Shown piece by piece: positions 45,012 through 54,617 of a DNA stretch of 64,000 bases (the first letter of the stretch is position 1; each line of letters starts with the position of its first letter). Source of the stretch: Pseudomonadota bacterium. GTDB taxonomy: Bacteria; Desulfobacterota; Desulfovibrionia; Desulfovibrionales; Desulfovibrionaceae. The position numbers and the translations under genes are program-made. The stretch covers positions 124,001 to 188,000 of the forward strand of contig JAEZYD010000022.1 of the NCBI GenBank assembly GCA_023419375.1, read 5' to 3'. The notes beneath the pieces are model-generated. The model was not told where the DNA came from. It searched no databases and was given only the letters and a program-made list of their open reading frames with translations.

Positions 45012-47453
45012 CTAACTTCCAGCAACTCGTTTTTGATGCCATTCTTTCCAGTATGCAATACGCTTCACGATATCATCGCTGATTTCCTTGACCTCTTGGG
45101 GAGCCTTCACCTCCAGGCCCAGATATTGGCGCAACCCAGCGGACAGCGGTTCCAGATGCGCGAGGCTTGGCGATTTTTCAAGCAGATCAAGCGCCTCACC
45201 CCCACGGTCAAAGGCGGCTGCAATGCAAAGAACATCCGTAGACTCCTGAATGTCAGAGCAAACAACATCTGGACGCTGCAAAACAATCTCGGCTTGAAGT
45301 AATGCTTCATCAACTCTACCCTGCAAGGCCAATATCAAAGAGAGAGTGCCGCGAAAGCAAACACTATCTTTAATGTCTAAAGCTTTTTTGACAAAAGTTT
45401 CAGCCTCTTCAAGCGATTCGCGCTTCTTGGCAAGAAGCACTGCAAGGTGATTCATAAAATCTTCATTTGCAGGCTCAACCGCAATGGCTTTGCGTAGACA
45501 CTCTTCAGCCTCATTAAGCTTGCCTGACAAGGTCAACGCTTTTGATAAAAGATTTAATGCTTGAATTGAGGAAGGATCAATCGCATAGGCATGTCGTAAA
45601 CAAGCTTCTACTTCCGCATACCTCCGCTGTTGAAGTAAAAGTGCGCTGAGTGACAGCAGATATTCTATGTCATCTGGCTTCAATTCAACAGCCCTCTGCA
45701 AATAATATTCACTTCGATCAAACTGCTTTAAACCTTCCGCGTGAATTACTCCCAGCATATTCCAGAGTAGGGCACTTTCAGGGTCTAGTTGGATGGCCCG
45801 ATTGAGGCACTCAACAGCTTCTTCAAAACGACCAGAAGCACAAAGAACAGCCCCACGAATAACCCAAAGCTCTGACGACTCAGGCTCAAGTTCAACACTG
45901 CGACTCAGATATTCAAGACTCTCCTCTGGATTTTTTCCTTGCCGAAACAGCACACCTCCAAGAAATCCTAAGGCAAATGCGAAATCTGGTTCAATATCAA
46001 TCAATTCCCTCAAGGACAGTTCAGCTGCAGCGTAATTCTTAACTTTATAATACTCATTCGATTCATTGAATAGTGCCAAAACCTTTTCAGCGATCAACTT
46101 ATTACTTTCATTAAGTTCAGCCCGCAAAGCCTCCGGCATATCCTGAAGCTCCAAAAACTCTTTGGGCAACATTTTGAATATATTTTCGAAATTATTTTTT
46201 ACTTCCGGATGCGATAACAGTATTTCAAGGGCTTTATAATTATATTTTCTTTTATCAGCATCAAGGCAGCACACTTCTTTTACAATATCACCAACTGCCT
46301 CATGTAATTTTTCATTTCCGTAAAATTGTATCATAAAATTAACAACAGCACGAATCCTGTCGTTCTCATGCCCACGGCGCATGAGATAGTACACATTATA
46401 TAAACGCTCTGACAGTTGATATCTTTTTTTACCATTGCCGTGTTCCTTGCTTTGCACTACCCCGCGCCCTTCCAGGCGCTTAAGAAGAGCACTTACCTTG
46501 CTGGTGCTCAGGCGTGCAGAACGTGCCACTTCCGCAGCGGTGCTGTCCTCCCACAGCGTAGCAAGACAGGCAAAAACCTTGCGTTCACTAGAGGGCAAGC
46601 TCTCAAAATTGGACTTGAAGTAGTCGGTATGCTCGTCCACCAGCAGAGACAAATCTTCCAAAAGCGAATGGAACGAACGGTTCGCCCCAAAAGCTGCCAA
46701 AATAGTCAACAGACGGGGATTTCCACCAGTCAGAATTTGCACTGCACGTGCCTGTTCTTCTGAAATTTGCTGACCAGCAACCTTTTTCCATATGGATTGG
46801 CATTCCACCACGCTCAACCGTTCCAATTCCGTAATGCGGAACAGTTCAAACATGGCCTGCTTGGGATTGCTGATTGCGTCAAACCGTGTTGTGGCGGAGC
46901 CAAGAAGCATAAGGCGCGGTTCCGCCATGAGTGTTTTACGCAAAGCCCATGCATCATCCTCGGAAACTTGCTCGCCGAGTATAAGGTTCAGATTCTCCAC
47001 AATGATCAGCAGTCTTTTGCCCTGGCTGTCGGCAAAATCCATGAGCCGGGCAAGACAGCGTAAGCCAAGGCGCTCTTCATCTGGCTCGTCCAGCAGCTCG
47101 TCATAGGTCTTTTTCCATTGCGGGTCGCCAGTCTGCACCCCCAGATAATACAAAGCCTCAAGCCAAAACTGCCCGGCAGAGGCAACTTCGTAGCTTTCCT
47201 CACCAAAAGCCAAAGGGTACCAGTGGCTTGCAAGCTCCTGAGTTTCCCTGACGGCTGCGGCAACTCGGCGCAAAAGGGTTGTTTTTCCGCTGCCCCGTGG
47301 CCCAATGACCAAGAGGTGCTGATTTGTTGCATGAACATTGTCACGCACAGTCTCCAGCAGCATGCCTAGCGTTGCCTGCCGGACAACAAAGCCTTCTATC
47401 AGTTCTTCATCGGTAAGGAATGAAGGATTATATTTAACAATTTTTGTTGTCAT
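45012..47453 (-). CDS. P-loop ATPase with winged helix and C-terminal TPR array
   Basis: An 813-residue protein. Walker A is GPRGSGKTTLL at residues 51-61, and Walker B is LLIIVENLNLI near 147-157. The pattern, with GSATTRF and GGNPRLL further on, fits archaeal-type/STAND-like ATPases. A winged helix lies at about 290-345 (AEVARSARLSTSKVSALLKRLEGRG). From about 460 at least seven TPR repeats follow (for example YYLQRAVELKPDDIEYLL). It overlaps the upstream ATPase gene by one base (TAATG), so translation is coupled. GC content is lower than that of its neighbours. The role is unknown; regulator or defence NTPase are both possible. Confidence 0.8.
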   Translation of the reverse strand: MTTKIVKYNPSFLTDEELIEGFVVRQATLGMLLETVRDNVHATNQHLLVIGPRGSGKTTLLRRVAAAVRETQELASHWYPLAFGEESYEVASAGQFWLEALYYLGVQTGDPQWKKTYDELLDEPDEERLGLRCLARLMDFADSQGKRLLIIVENLNLILGEQVSEDDAWALRKTLMAEPRLMLLGSATTRFDAISNPKQAMFELFRITELERLSVVECQSIWKKVAGQQISEEQARAVQILTGGNPRLLTILAAFGANRSFHSLLEDLSLLVDEHTDYFKSNFESLPSSERKVFACLATLWEDSTAAEVARSARLSTSKVSALLKRLEGRGVVQSKEHGNGKKRYQLSERLYNVYYLMRRGHENDRIRAVVNFMIQFYGNEKLHEAVGDIVKEVCCLDADKRKYNYKALEILLSHPEVKNNFENIFKMLPKEFLELQDMPEALRAELNESNKLIAEKVLALFNESNEYYKVKNYAAAELSLRELIDIEPDFAFALGFLGGVLFRQGKNPEESLEYLSRSVELEPESSELWVIRGAVLCASGRFEEAVECLNRAIQLDPESALLWNMLGVIHAEGLKQFDRSEYYLQRAVELKPDDIEYLLSLSALLLQQRRYAEVEACLRHAYAIDPSSIQALNLLSKALTLSGKLNEAEECLRKAIAVEPANEDFMNHLAVLLAKKRESLEEAETFVKKALDIKDSVCFRGTLSLILALQGRVDEALLQAEIVLQRPDVVCSDIQESTDVLCIAAAFDRGGEALDLLEKSPSLAHLEPLSAGLRQYLGLEVKAPQEVKEISDDIVKRIAYWKEWHQKRVAGS

Positions 47454-48682
47454 TATTGGCGCTCCTGCAACGGCTCATACGTAGTTTCAAATCTGGCTTT
47501 CCACCACTGGCGCAATAAATTTGAAACAAATTCATAACTGCCATCGCCGCACTTTCGCAAATAGCCGTCATGCTCAAATACATCAAACATATGCGGCAAT
47601 ATGGAAGGATAATCCTTTGCCGAAAGATTGTTGCGTTTCCCAAGTTCCCTGATATCAGCGGGACGAATGCTTCCGGCAATGGCGGCCTGCGTCAGCACTT
47701 CCATGACAAAGGGCAACTCTTCAGGCGTGAACATTTTTAACAGTCTGTTCTCCATGTGGGTCAGCTCCGCATGCCCTCTGGTGCCCAACATTCGCCGATT
47801 AAAAACATCCATAACATCGCTCTCGGACACGGATGTCTTGCCCTGTGAGCCACAATACTCGCGCACGTTAAAAAAGAACAACTGCACATGATGCGGAATG
47901 TTACACCCCAAGAGATTCAGCATTTTGCTTGCGCAAATGTCAGGCAAATCCAGATTTCGGTAAGTTGCCAGAGCCTTCAAACAACCCAGGGCAACATCAT
48001 CCGCCCAAGGATCAAGTACAAATGGTGTCAGGTGGTTTATATCTGCCGCAAGACCAATGCGCCCAAGTACAGGCTCAAGGCCGATTGAGCCAGCAAAGAC
48101 CATGCAGATGCGCCCCCGGTGTAACTGACTCTGGTTTCTCAACCAGCATAAAAGCGTGTGCACTGACTCCCGGCCATCAGGACGAAGCAAAAGACGGTCA
48201 ATCAAAATGGGAAGCTCATCAATAAATAACACTACAGGCTTATCCAACTTCGCCAGCTCGCTTAGAGCCTGACTGCCCTTATCTTGCCACGCATTGCCAG
48301 ACAATCCTGCCTTTAACTGCACTTCAAATTCATAGACAGATATTGATTCAACGCTATCTTTAACTGACTGAAAAAAATTACCAAAGCACCCTCTGATGCG
48401 GGGCCATATTGCCGAAACAGTTTGGGTAGCTGTAACCATTTTTACAACAACGTCAGACACATCTTGAGCGGCCTGCAAATCAATGTGCAGCCCAACATAC
48501 CCTTGTGGCAATTTTTCGCTGGCCTCGTGCATAAGGCTAGTTTTGCCGATACGACGTTGCGCAATAATTGATACATTTGCGCCGTCTTCTATAAGCTTAA
48601 GAAGCAATGACAGTTCGTGTTCCCTACCCCAGAACCGCTGGCCCGAAACCCAATTACCAACTTCACCAACAAGGCCTGACAT
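47453..48682 (-). CDS. P-loop ATPase, first gene of a two-ATPase unit
   Basis: A 409-residue protein. RFWGREHELSLLLKLI leads into a Walker A-like loop AQRRIGKTSLM (41-51); Walker B is PVVLFIDELPIL (149-160). Such R-R-I-G-K-T-S loops are typical of archaeal-type ATPases related to STAND NTPases. The C-terminal part (about 290-409) looks helical with a possible winged helix (IRPADIRELGKRNNLSAKDY). The ATG at 48682 follows GGGAGGTG. Four palindromic sites lie just upstream. Low GC suggests foreign origin. Confidence 0.8.
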   Translation of the reverse strand: MSGLVGEVGNWVSGQRFWGREHELSLLLKLIEDGANVSIIAQRRIGKTSLMHEASEKLPQGYVGLHIDLQAAQDVSDVVVKMVTATQTVSAIWPRIRGCFGNFFQSVKDSVESISVYEFEVQLKAGLSGNAWQDKGSQALSELAKLDKPVVLFIDELPILIDRLLLRPDGRESVHTLLCWLRNQSQLHRGRICMVFAGSIGLEPVLGRIGLAADINHLTPFVLDPWADDVALGCLKALATYRNLDLPDICASKMLNLLGCNIPHHVQLFFFNVREYCGSQGKTSVSESDVMDVFNRRMLGTRGHAELTHMENRLLKMFTPEELPFVMEVLTQAAIAGSIRPADIRELGKRNNLSAKDYPSILPHMFDVFEHDGYLRKCGDGSYEFVSNLLRQWWKARFETTYEPLQERQ

Positions 48683-48706
48683 ATTCACCTCCCGCGCTGC
48701 ATATTT

Positions 48707-48796
48707 CCAACATTTTTGTTGGCAACAAATTTGTTGTTTCAAAAACATAATCAAAAGTCAACATACCAACAAAAATGTTGGCAACATTTTTGTTGG
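48707..48796 (-). promoter_or_regulatory. Operator array: four CAACA-N4-TGTTG palindromes
   Basis: Sites are at 48707-48722, 48723-48736, 48766-48781 and 48782-48796. They form two tandem pairs, each with 15-bp centre spacing. The right pair makes a perfect inverted repeat with 21-bp arms around one base. A TTGACT hexamer on the minus strand (48756-48761) lies between the pairs. The array starts 25 bp before the ATPase start and should control that unit. Confidence 0.75.
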
Positions 48797-48893
48797 TATG
48801 TTTCATATGACAATGAGCAATGCCGCGCAAGATGGTAATCCATAGCATATAATATCATTGAATATTACACTAATTCCATCTCAATCCACAGCA

Positions 48894-48927
48894 AAGGCCG
48901 ACCCGTGCACAAGCACGGGTCGGCCTT
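48894..48927 (-). terminator. Hairpin terminator downstream of dapB
   Basis: A perfect 15-bp stem (48894-48908 with 48913-48927) has a 4-nt loop. On the minus strand it is followed by only TTT, so strength is uncertain. Confidence 0.65.
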
Positions 48928-49013
48928 CAAGAATACGCCATATCACTGTTTTTACAGAATATTAAGCATGCGATCACGTTCGAGAGACTTTTACTCCAAT
49001 GCCTCCAACAGGT

Positions 49014-49802
49014 CTAAATATCCTTGATCACATCCTGCATGCTGTAGAGCTTGCCGGGCTTCTGCCCTGCCATCCAGCCAGCGGCGCGGATAGCGCCGCG
49101 CGCAAAATTCTCGCGCGAATGAGCCTGATGTGTCACTTCAATGCGTTCCCCAGGCCCCATAAAGTACACGGTGTGGACGCCCACCACATCGCCGCCGCGT
49201 ATGGCCTGAATGCCGATCTGCTCCTTGGGGCGCGCGCCGATGATACCGTCGCGGGCGGAGCAGCGCACATCGTTGAGCTTCCAGTCGCGGGCCTCGGCAA
49301 GGCATTCGCCAAGGGTCAGAGCCGTACCGCTGGGGCTGTCCTTTTTGCGGTTGTGGTGCAGCTCCACCATTTCAATATCATAATCCTCGCCAAGAGCCTT
49401 GGTAAGCTGGGGCAGGATGTTCAGCAGCACATTCACGCCAATGCTCATGTTCGAAGCCCAGAAAATGGGAGCCTTGGCGGCGAGGGCGCGCAGCTCATCC
49501 TTTTGCTCATCGGTAAAGCCCGTGGTGCCAATAACAAGGGCATTGCCGGTCTGCGCAACTGCCTTGGCCGATTGCAGGCTCACCGCAGGCGCGGTGAAGT
49601 CAATGACCACAGCCCCGGGAAGTTTGGGCAAAAGGGCCGCCAGACTGTCGGAAACAGGGCAGGCAGCGCCAGCAAGAGCGCCTACGCGCTCCGGGCTGTC
49701 CACCAGCCCCGCAAGGGTGAACTGCGGGTCGGCTTCCACAAGCCCGCTGATGGTTTTGCCCATGCGCCCGCTGGCCCCGACCACAATAATAGAAGTGCTC
49801 AT
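49014..49802 (-). CDS. dapB: 4-hydroxy-tetrahydrodipicolinate reductase
   Basis: A 262-residue enzyme of lysine and diaminopimelate synthesis. The NAD(P)-binding motif is VVGASGRMGKTISG at the start, and GTTGFTDEQ follows. The catalytic segment ELHHNRKKDSPSGTA holds the His and Lys residues. The ATG at 49802 has CGGAGAAG upstream. A longer frame to 49871 overlaps ligA. It is the last gene of a ligA-dapB minus-strand pair, 16 bp after ligA. Confidence 0.96.
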   Translation of the reverse strand: MSTSIIVVGASGRMGKTISGLVEADPQFTLAGLVDSPERVGALAGAACPVSDSLAALLPKLPGAVVIDFTAPAVSLQSAKAVAQTGNALVIGTTGFTDEQKDELRALAAKAPIFWASNMSIGVNVLLNILPQLTKALGEDYDIEMVELHHNRKKDSPSGTALTLGECLAEARDWKLNDVRCSARDGIIGARPKEQIGIQAIRGGDVVGVHTVYFMGPGERIEVTHQAHSRENFARGAIRAAGWMAGQKPGKLYSMQDVIKDI

Positions 49803-49818
49803 AGCTTCTCCGTTTCCG

Positions 49819-51948
49819 TTATTCCGGCTCAATGCCGGATTCACGCAACAGGTTTCTGAATTCCGTTTCATCCAGCACGGTTACGCCAAGGGAGCGCGCC
49901 TTGTCCAGCTTGCTGCCCGCCTTTTCGCCCGCCACCAGATAGTCCAGCTTTTTGCTGACAGCACCAAGGGGAACAGCCCCGGCGGCCTCGGCCCACTTTT
50001 GCGCCGTGCCGCGCGGCACGCTGATGGTGCCCGTAAAGAGAATGGTTTTGCCAGCCAGCGGCCCTTCAACAAGGGTTTGCGCGCCCTGAGCCGAATCCGC
50101 GCCCTTGGGCCACGGGCCGTTTTCCTTGAGCCGTGCAAGCTGCTCGCGGTTGGCAGGGCTGTCAAAAAAGTTGCGTATGGACGAAGCCACTTCCGGCCCC
50201 ACGTCAGGCAGGGCCAACAGGCTCTCCACAGTAGCATTTTCCAGTTCATCCAGGTCGGCAAAGCGCGCTGCAAGGGTGCGGGCCGTCTGCTCGCCCACGT
50301 GACGGATGCCAAGGGCGCTGATAAGCCTTTGCAGGGTGGCGGTGTGGCGGGCGTTTTCCAGCGAATCCACAAACTTCTGCGCCAGTACCTCGCCCATGCG
50401 CTCAAAGCCCAGCAATTCCTGCACGGTGAGGCTGAACAGGTCGGCCGGTGACTGCACGCGCCCGCTGGTCACAAGCTGCTCGATCCACTTTTGCCCCACG
50501 CCCTGAATATCAAGCCCGGCCTTGGAAACAAAGTGGGTTATGGAGCGCAGGCGAATGGCGGGGCAAGCCAGATTTTCGCACCGCCAGGCGGCCTCGCCTT
50601 CTTCGCGGTACACGGGCTGCCCGCAGGCCGGGCAGGTGCGGGGGAACTGGTAGGGTTCCGCGCCCGCAGGCCGTTTATCCAGCACCGGGCCGACCACTTC
50701 GGGGATAACATCGCCCGCGCGCTGCACAATGACGGTATCGCCCACGCGCACGTCGCGCGCGCGGATTTCGTCCTCATTATGCAGGGTTGCGCGCGAAACC
50801 ATGACTCCGCCCACAGCCACAGGCACAAGTATGGCCACAGGCGTAAGCGCCCCTGTGCGGCCCACCTGAATTTCTATGCCCTCAAGCAGGGTTTGCGCTT
50901 GCATGGCCGGGAATTTGAAGGCCACGGCAAAACGCGGCGCGCGCGCTGTAAAGCCAAGCGCTTCCTGCGCTTCAAGATCGTTCTGCTTTGCCACGGCGCC
51001 GTCGATTTCCATGGCGAATTCCGGCCTGTTTTCGCGCACCCAGTTCACGTATTCTTCCACATCCTGCGGGGTCGGGCAAAGCTTGCCGTCTGGCGGCGTA
51101 AGAAAGCCGTATTCCCTCAGACGGGCCATCAGTTCCGAATGCAGGCGGCAGGGCTGCGCCGGGGCCCACTGCGCATCGCCAAGGCTGTAGGCCAGAAAAC
51201 GCAGGGGGCGCGATTCCGTAACCGAAATATCAAGCTGACGCAGGGTTCCGGCTGCCACGTTGCGCGGATTGGCAAAGGTCTTTTGCCCCAGCGATTCCTG
51301 CCGCTCGTTGAGAGCGTCAAAATCCTTTTTAAACATCACCACTTCGCCGCGCACTTCAAGCCGCGCGGGAAACGGCCCCTCGCCCCTGAGGCGCAAGGGC
51401 ACGGTGCGGATGGTGCGCACGGCCTCGGTAACAACCTCGCCCACCTCGCCATCGCCGCGCGTCAGGGCCTCCTGCAACACGCCGTTCACATAGATGATTT
51501 CCAGCGCAAGGCCGTCCAGCTTGGGATCACACCAGAAGGCCTGCGGCAGAGGGCCGTTGACTTCCGTATCCCATGCGCGGCGCATGCGCTCCACAAAATC
51601 GCGCCATTCTTCCACAGAAAAGACGTTGTCCAGACCGTACATCTGGCGGCTGTGGCTTTTTTTGGCAAGGCCGTCCAGCAGCTTGCCGCCCACGCGCAGG
51701 GTGGGCGAATGGGCAGAGCGCAGCTCGGGCCAGCGGTCTTCCAGCGCGGCCAGCTCATGGAACAGCGCGTCGAACTGGTCGTCCGAAATTTCCGGCGCAT
51801 CCTGCGTGTGATACAGATAATTGTGGCGCTCCAGCTCTGCGGCCAGCCAGCGTGCGCGGTTGCGCTCCTCGCTGCTCGGGCCGCCAGCGGGGCCAGCGGC
51901 AAAGAGGCTGTTCTGCTCCTGCCTGCCATTGCGTGAATTCTGCGACAT
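49819..51948 (-). CDS. ligA: NAD-dependent DNA ligase
   Basis: A 709-residue ligase that seals nicks in replication and repair. The adenylated Lys is in CDPKLDGLALE. The Ia domain comes first, then the nucleotidyltransferase and OB domains. A four-Cys zinc finger (CPACGQPVYREEG, then CENLACPAI), helix-hairpin-helix repeats, and a C-terminal BRCT domain (ILFTGTISVPRG) follow. It lies between uvrB and dapB, all on one strand. An unusual N-terminal extension of about 20 residues rich in Ser/Gly precedes the family start. AAAGG lies before the ATG. Confidence 0.96.
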   Translation of the reverse strand: MSQNSRNGRQEQNSLFAAGPAGGPSSEERNRARWLAAELERHNYLYHTQDAPEISDDQFDALFHELAALEDRWPELRSAHSPTLRVGGKLLDGLAKKSHSRQMYGLDNVFSVEEWRDFVERMRRAWDTEVNGPLPQAFWCDPKLDGLALEIIYVNGVLQEALTRGDGEVGEVVTEAVRTIRTVPLRLRGEGPFPARLEVRGEVVMFKKDFDALNERQESLGQKTFANPRNVAAGTLRQLDISVTESRPLRFLAYSLGDAQWAPAQPCRLHSELMARLREYGFLTPPDGKLCPTPQDVEEYVNWVRENRPEFAMEIDGAVAKQNDLEAQEALGFTARAPRFAVAFKFPAMQAQTLLEGIEIQVGRTGALTPVAILVPVAVGGVMVSRATLHNEDEIRARDVRVGDTVIVQRAGDVIPEVVGPVLDKRPAGAEPYQFPRTCPACGQPVYREEGEAAWRCENLACPAIRLRSITHFVSKAGLDIQGVGQKWIEQLVTSGRVQSPADLFSLTVQELLGFERMGEVLAQKFVDSLENARHTATLQRLISALGIRHVGEQTARTLAARFADLDELENATVESLLALPDVGPEVASSIRNFFDSPANREQLARLKENGPWPKGADSAQGAQTLVEGPLAGKTILFTGTISVPRGTAQKWAEAAGAVPLGAVSKKLDYLVAGEKAGSKLDKARSLGVTVLDETEFRNLLRESGIEPE

Positions 51949-51970
51949 GAAAAAACCTTTATGATGGTCA

Positions 51971-52010
51971 GCCGCCGCGCCCTTGTTTGGCTTACGGGCT
52001 TTGCGGCGGC
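51971..52010 (-). terminator. Hairpin between uvrB and ligA
   Basis: gccgccgc (51971-51978) pairs with gcggcggc (52003-52010), and gccc/gggc extend it inside. No clean T-run follows, so termination is likely partial. Confidence 0.45.
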
Positions 52011-52037
52011 ACTGCTCACAGGGGCAAGCGCCCCTGT

Positions 52038-54068
52038 CTATTCGGGCATGGCGATAAGCCTGGCCCGCAAAATGCGGATGCGGTCGCGCAGTTCTGCAGC
52101 CTGTTCAAATTCCAGATCGCGGGCCGCCTGACGCATTTCCTTTTCAAGCTTGGCAACAAGAACGGCAACATCCTCGGCAGTCAGCGGCACGGCATCTGGC
52201 TCGCGCTGTTTGCCCTTGCCCTTGCCGCGCCCGCGTCCGCCGCCATCCTCCACATACAGGCTATCCAGCGGTGATTCAAGCGATTTGCGGGTGCTGGTGG
52301 GCGTGATGCCGTGCTCTTCATTGTAGGCCGACTGCTTGGCGCGGCGGCGCTCGGTTTCGCCCATGGCGGCGCGCATGGAATCCGTAATCTTGTCCGCATA
52401 CAGAATGACCTTGCCCTGCGCGTTGCGCGCGGCGCGGCCAAAGGTCTGGATAAGCGAACCCGTGGAACGCAAAAAGCCCTCCTTGTCTGCATCCAGAATG
52501 CACACAAGCGACACTTCGGGTATGTCCAGCCCCTCGCGCAGCAGGTTGATGCCCACCAGCACGTCAAATTCCCCAAGCCGCAGCGCACGGATGATCTGCA
52601 TGCGCTCAAGCGTATCAATGTCCGAATGCAGGTAGCGCGCCCGCACGCCCATGTTGCAGCAGTATTCGGTGAGGTCTTCCGCCATGCGCTTGGTAAGGGT
52701 GGTGACAAGCACCCTCTCGCCCAGCGTGACCTTGCCCCGGCATTCGCCCAGCAGGTTTTCCATCTGTCCCTTGGTGGGGCGCACCTCCACCACAGGATCC
52801 ACAAGGCCCGTGGGGCGGATGATCTGCTCCGCCACAATGCCCTGCGCCTGATCCAGCTCGTACTTGCCGGGCGTGGCCGACACGTACACCACCTGATTGA
52901 GCATGCTGGTGAATTCGTTGAACTGGAGGGGGCGGTTATCCAGAGCCGAGGGCAGGCGGAAGCCGTAGTCCACCAGGGTCTGCTTGCGCGAGCGGTCGCC
53001 CTTGTACATGCCGCCCACCTGCGGAATGGTGATGTGCGATTCATCCACAAAGAGCAGAAAATCTTCGGGAAAGTAATTGAGCAGACAGGACGGCGGCTCG
53101 CCCGGCTTGCGGCCGTCAAGGTGGCGGGTGTAGTTTTCAATGCCGTTGCAGTAGCCGAGCTCTTCAATCATTTCGAGGTCAAGCTGGGTGCGCTGCTCAA
53201 TGCGCTGGGCCTCCACAAGCTGCCCGTGCTCCTTGAAATACGTGAGCCGCACCGCCAGTTCATCGCGTATGTCGCTGGCAGCCCGCTTGAGGTTGTCCTG
53301 TGCGGAAACAAAGTGGCTGGCAGGGTACAGCACTGTTTTGCTCACCTCTGCCAACACTTCGCCCGTGAGGGGGTCAATCTCGCGCATGAGGTCGATATCG
53401 TCGCCAAAAAATTCCAGCCGCAGCGCCCGCTCGTGATGGTAGGCAGGGATGATTTCAAGGGCATCGCCGCGCACGCGGAAGGTACCACGGTGGAAGTCGT
53501 AATCATTGCGCTCGTAGTGCACTTCCACCAGCCGGGTGATGAGCTTGTCCATGGGGAAGTGCTGCCCCACCTCAACGGGAATAACCATCTTGGCGTAATA
53601 TTCCGGCGAGCCAAGGCCGTAAATGCACGAAACCGAAGCCACGATGATCACGTCGCGCCTGGTCAGCAGGGCGTGGGTGGCGGCATGGCGCAGCTTGTCT
53701 ATGTTGTCGTTGATGGACGAATCTTTTTCAATATAGGTATCCGAGGCCGGAACATAGGCCTCCGGCTGGTAGTAGTCGTAATAGCTGACAAAATATTCCA
53801 CGGCATTGCGCGGAAACAGCCCCCGGAACTCGCCGTAAAGCTGGGCTGCCAGCGTTTTGTTAGGGGCAAGCACCAGCGCCGGGCGGTTGCAGCGGGCAAT
53901 GACGTTGGCCATGGTAAAAGTTTTGCCGGAGCCTGTGACGCCCAGCAAAACCTGGGAGGGAACCCCGGCCTGAATATTGTCCACCAGGGCGTCAATGGCC
54001 GTGGGCTGGTCGCCCGTGGGCGTGTATGCCGTTTCAAGGCTGAATGGGATGACCGGATTATCTTCCAT
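52038..54068 (-). CDS. uvrB: Excinuclease ABC subunit B
   Basis: A 676-residue helicase-like damage-recognition protein. Walker A is LLGVTGSGKTFTMAN, the beta-hairpin region is YYDYYQPEAYVP, and the DESH box is FVDESHITIPQ. The helicase C-domain has LREGLDIPEVSLV. The C-terminal UvrC-binding coil is EMRQAARDLEFEQAAELRD. It hands damaged DNA from UvrA to UvrC. It is the first of the uvrB-ligA-dapB minus-strand run. Confidence 0.97.
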   Translation of the reverse strand: MEDNPVIPFSLETAYTPTGDQPTAIDALVDNIQAGVPSQVLLGVTGSGKTFTMANVIARCNRPALVLAPNKTLAAQLYGEFRGLFPRNAVEYFVSYYDYYQPEAYVPASDTYIEKDSSINDNIDKLRHAATHALLTRRDVIIVASVSCIYGLGSPEYYAKMVIPVEVGQHFPMDKLITRLVEVHYERNDYDFHRGTFRVRGDALEIIPAYHHERALRLEFFGDDIDLMREIDPLTGEVLAEVSKTVLYPASHFVSAQDNLKRAASDIRDELAVRLTYFKEHGQLVEAQRIEQRTQLDLEMIEELGYCNGIENYTRHLDGRKPGEPPSCLLNYFPEDFLLFVDESHITIPQVGGMYKGDRSRKQTLVDYGFRLPSALDNRPLQFNEFTSMLNQVVYVSATPGKYELDQAQGIVAEQIIRPTGLVDPVVEVRPTKGQMENLLGECRGKVTLGERVLVTTLTKRMAEDLTEYCCNMGVRARYLHSDIDTLERMQIIRALRLGEFDVLVGINLLREGLDIPEVSLVCILDADKEGFLRSTGSLIQTFGRAARNAQGKVILYADKITDSMRAAMGETERRRAKQSAYNEEHGITPTSTRKSLESPLDSLYVEDGGGRGRGKGKGKQREPDAVPLTAEDVAVLVAKLEKEMRQAARDLEFEQAAELRDRIRILRARLIAMPE

Positions 54069-54125
54069 AATATTATGTTTTGGAGTAAGAGGACAGGATT
54101 ACATCAATAACGAACGGGAATTGCC

Positions 54126-54617
54126 ATGGAAAAAATCTTCGTACCTTCACAGATAGATCTGCCCATCGACCGGTTTTTCATTGTGGCCGCAACCCTCAGC
54201 ACATTCAAGGGCTGCCGCCATCTGGACGTGCAGATTTTCCGCCCCGGCGCGACTGATGCCGAAGTGGAAGCCATCAAGGGTCTTGGCCTTGTGGCCCCGG
54301 CTGACCCTTCCGTTCCGGCAGAAGTGCTGCAAGGCGCTACGGAAGAAGCCGCCCTGCGTTGCGTGCTTGAATCCTTCACCGCAGAAGAAAGCCACGCGCT
54401 GGTGGAATACCTTGAAAAGCGCTATGCCGACCAGATTGAAAAAATCACGGTCTGCCCGCTTGATCTGCCCGTGCCCTTTGGCGTTGCGCCGCTGGCTGGC
54501 ATTAACGAAGGCAAGACCACGGGCTTCATCCGCTTTGACGCGGTGCGCGACTACCCGCTGCCCTTCCCGGCCTATGGTTTTTACGATCTGGCCGCCCAGA
54601 AGCCGTCCGGGGAATAA
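54126..54617 (+). CDS. Hypothetical protein, divergent from uvrB
   Basis: A 163-residue soluble protein I do not recognise. It has an even, conserved-looking sequence without signal peptide or known motif, with a Pro-rich middle (CPLDLPVPFGVAPLAG) and a C-terminal YPLPFPAYGFYDLAA. Its 3' end overlaps the end of the convergent aat gene by 37 bp. A weak ribosome site (ACGGGAATTGCC before the ATG) supports the start. Confidence 0.65.
   Translation: MEKIFVPSQIDLPIDRFFIVAATLSTFKGCRHLDVQIFRPGATDAEVEAIKGLGLVAPADPSVPAEVLQGATEEAALRCVLESFTAEESHALVEYLEKRYADQIEKITVCPLDLPVPFGVAPLAGINEGKTTGFIRFDAVRDYPLPFPAYGFYDLAAQKPSGE

Noticed and set aside
48707..48796. CRISPR-like repeats near the ATPase pair
   Set aside because: The repeats are short palindromes without regular spacers and there are no cas genes. 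They fit operator sites.
48663..48848. Small open frames through the operator array on both strands
   Set aside because: They are open only because the palindromes repeat a codon series, and they lack ribosome sites.
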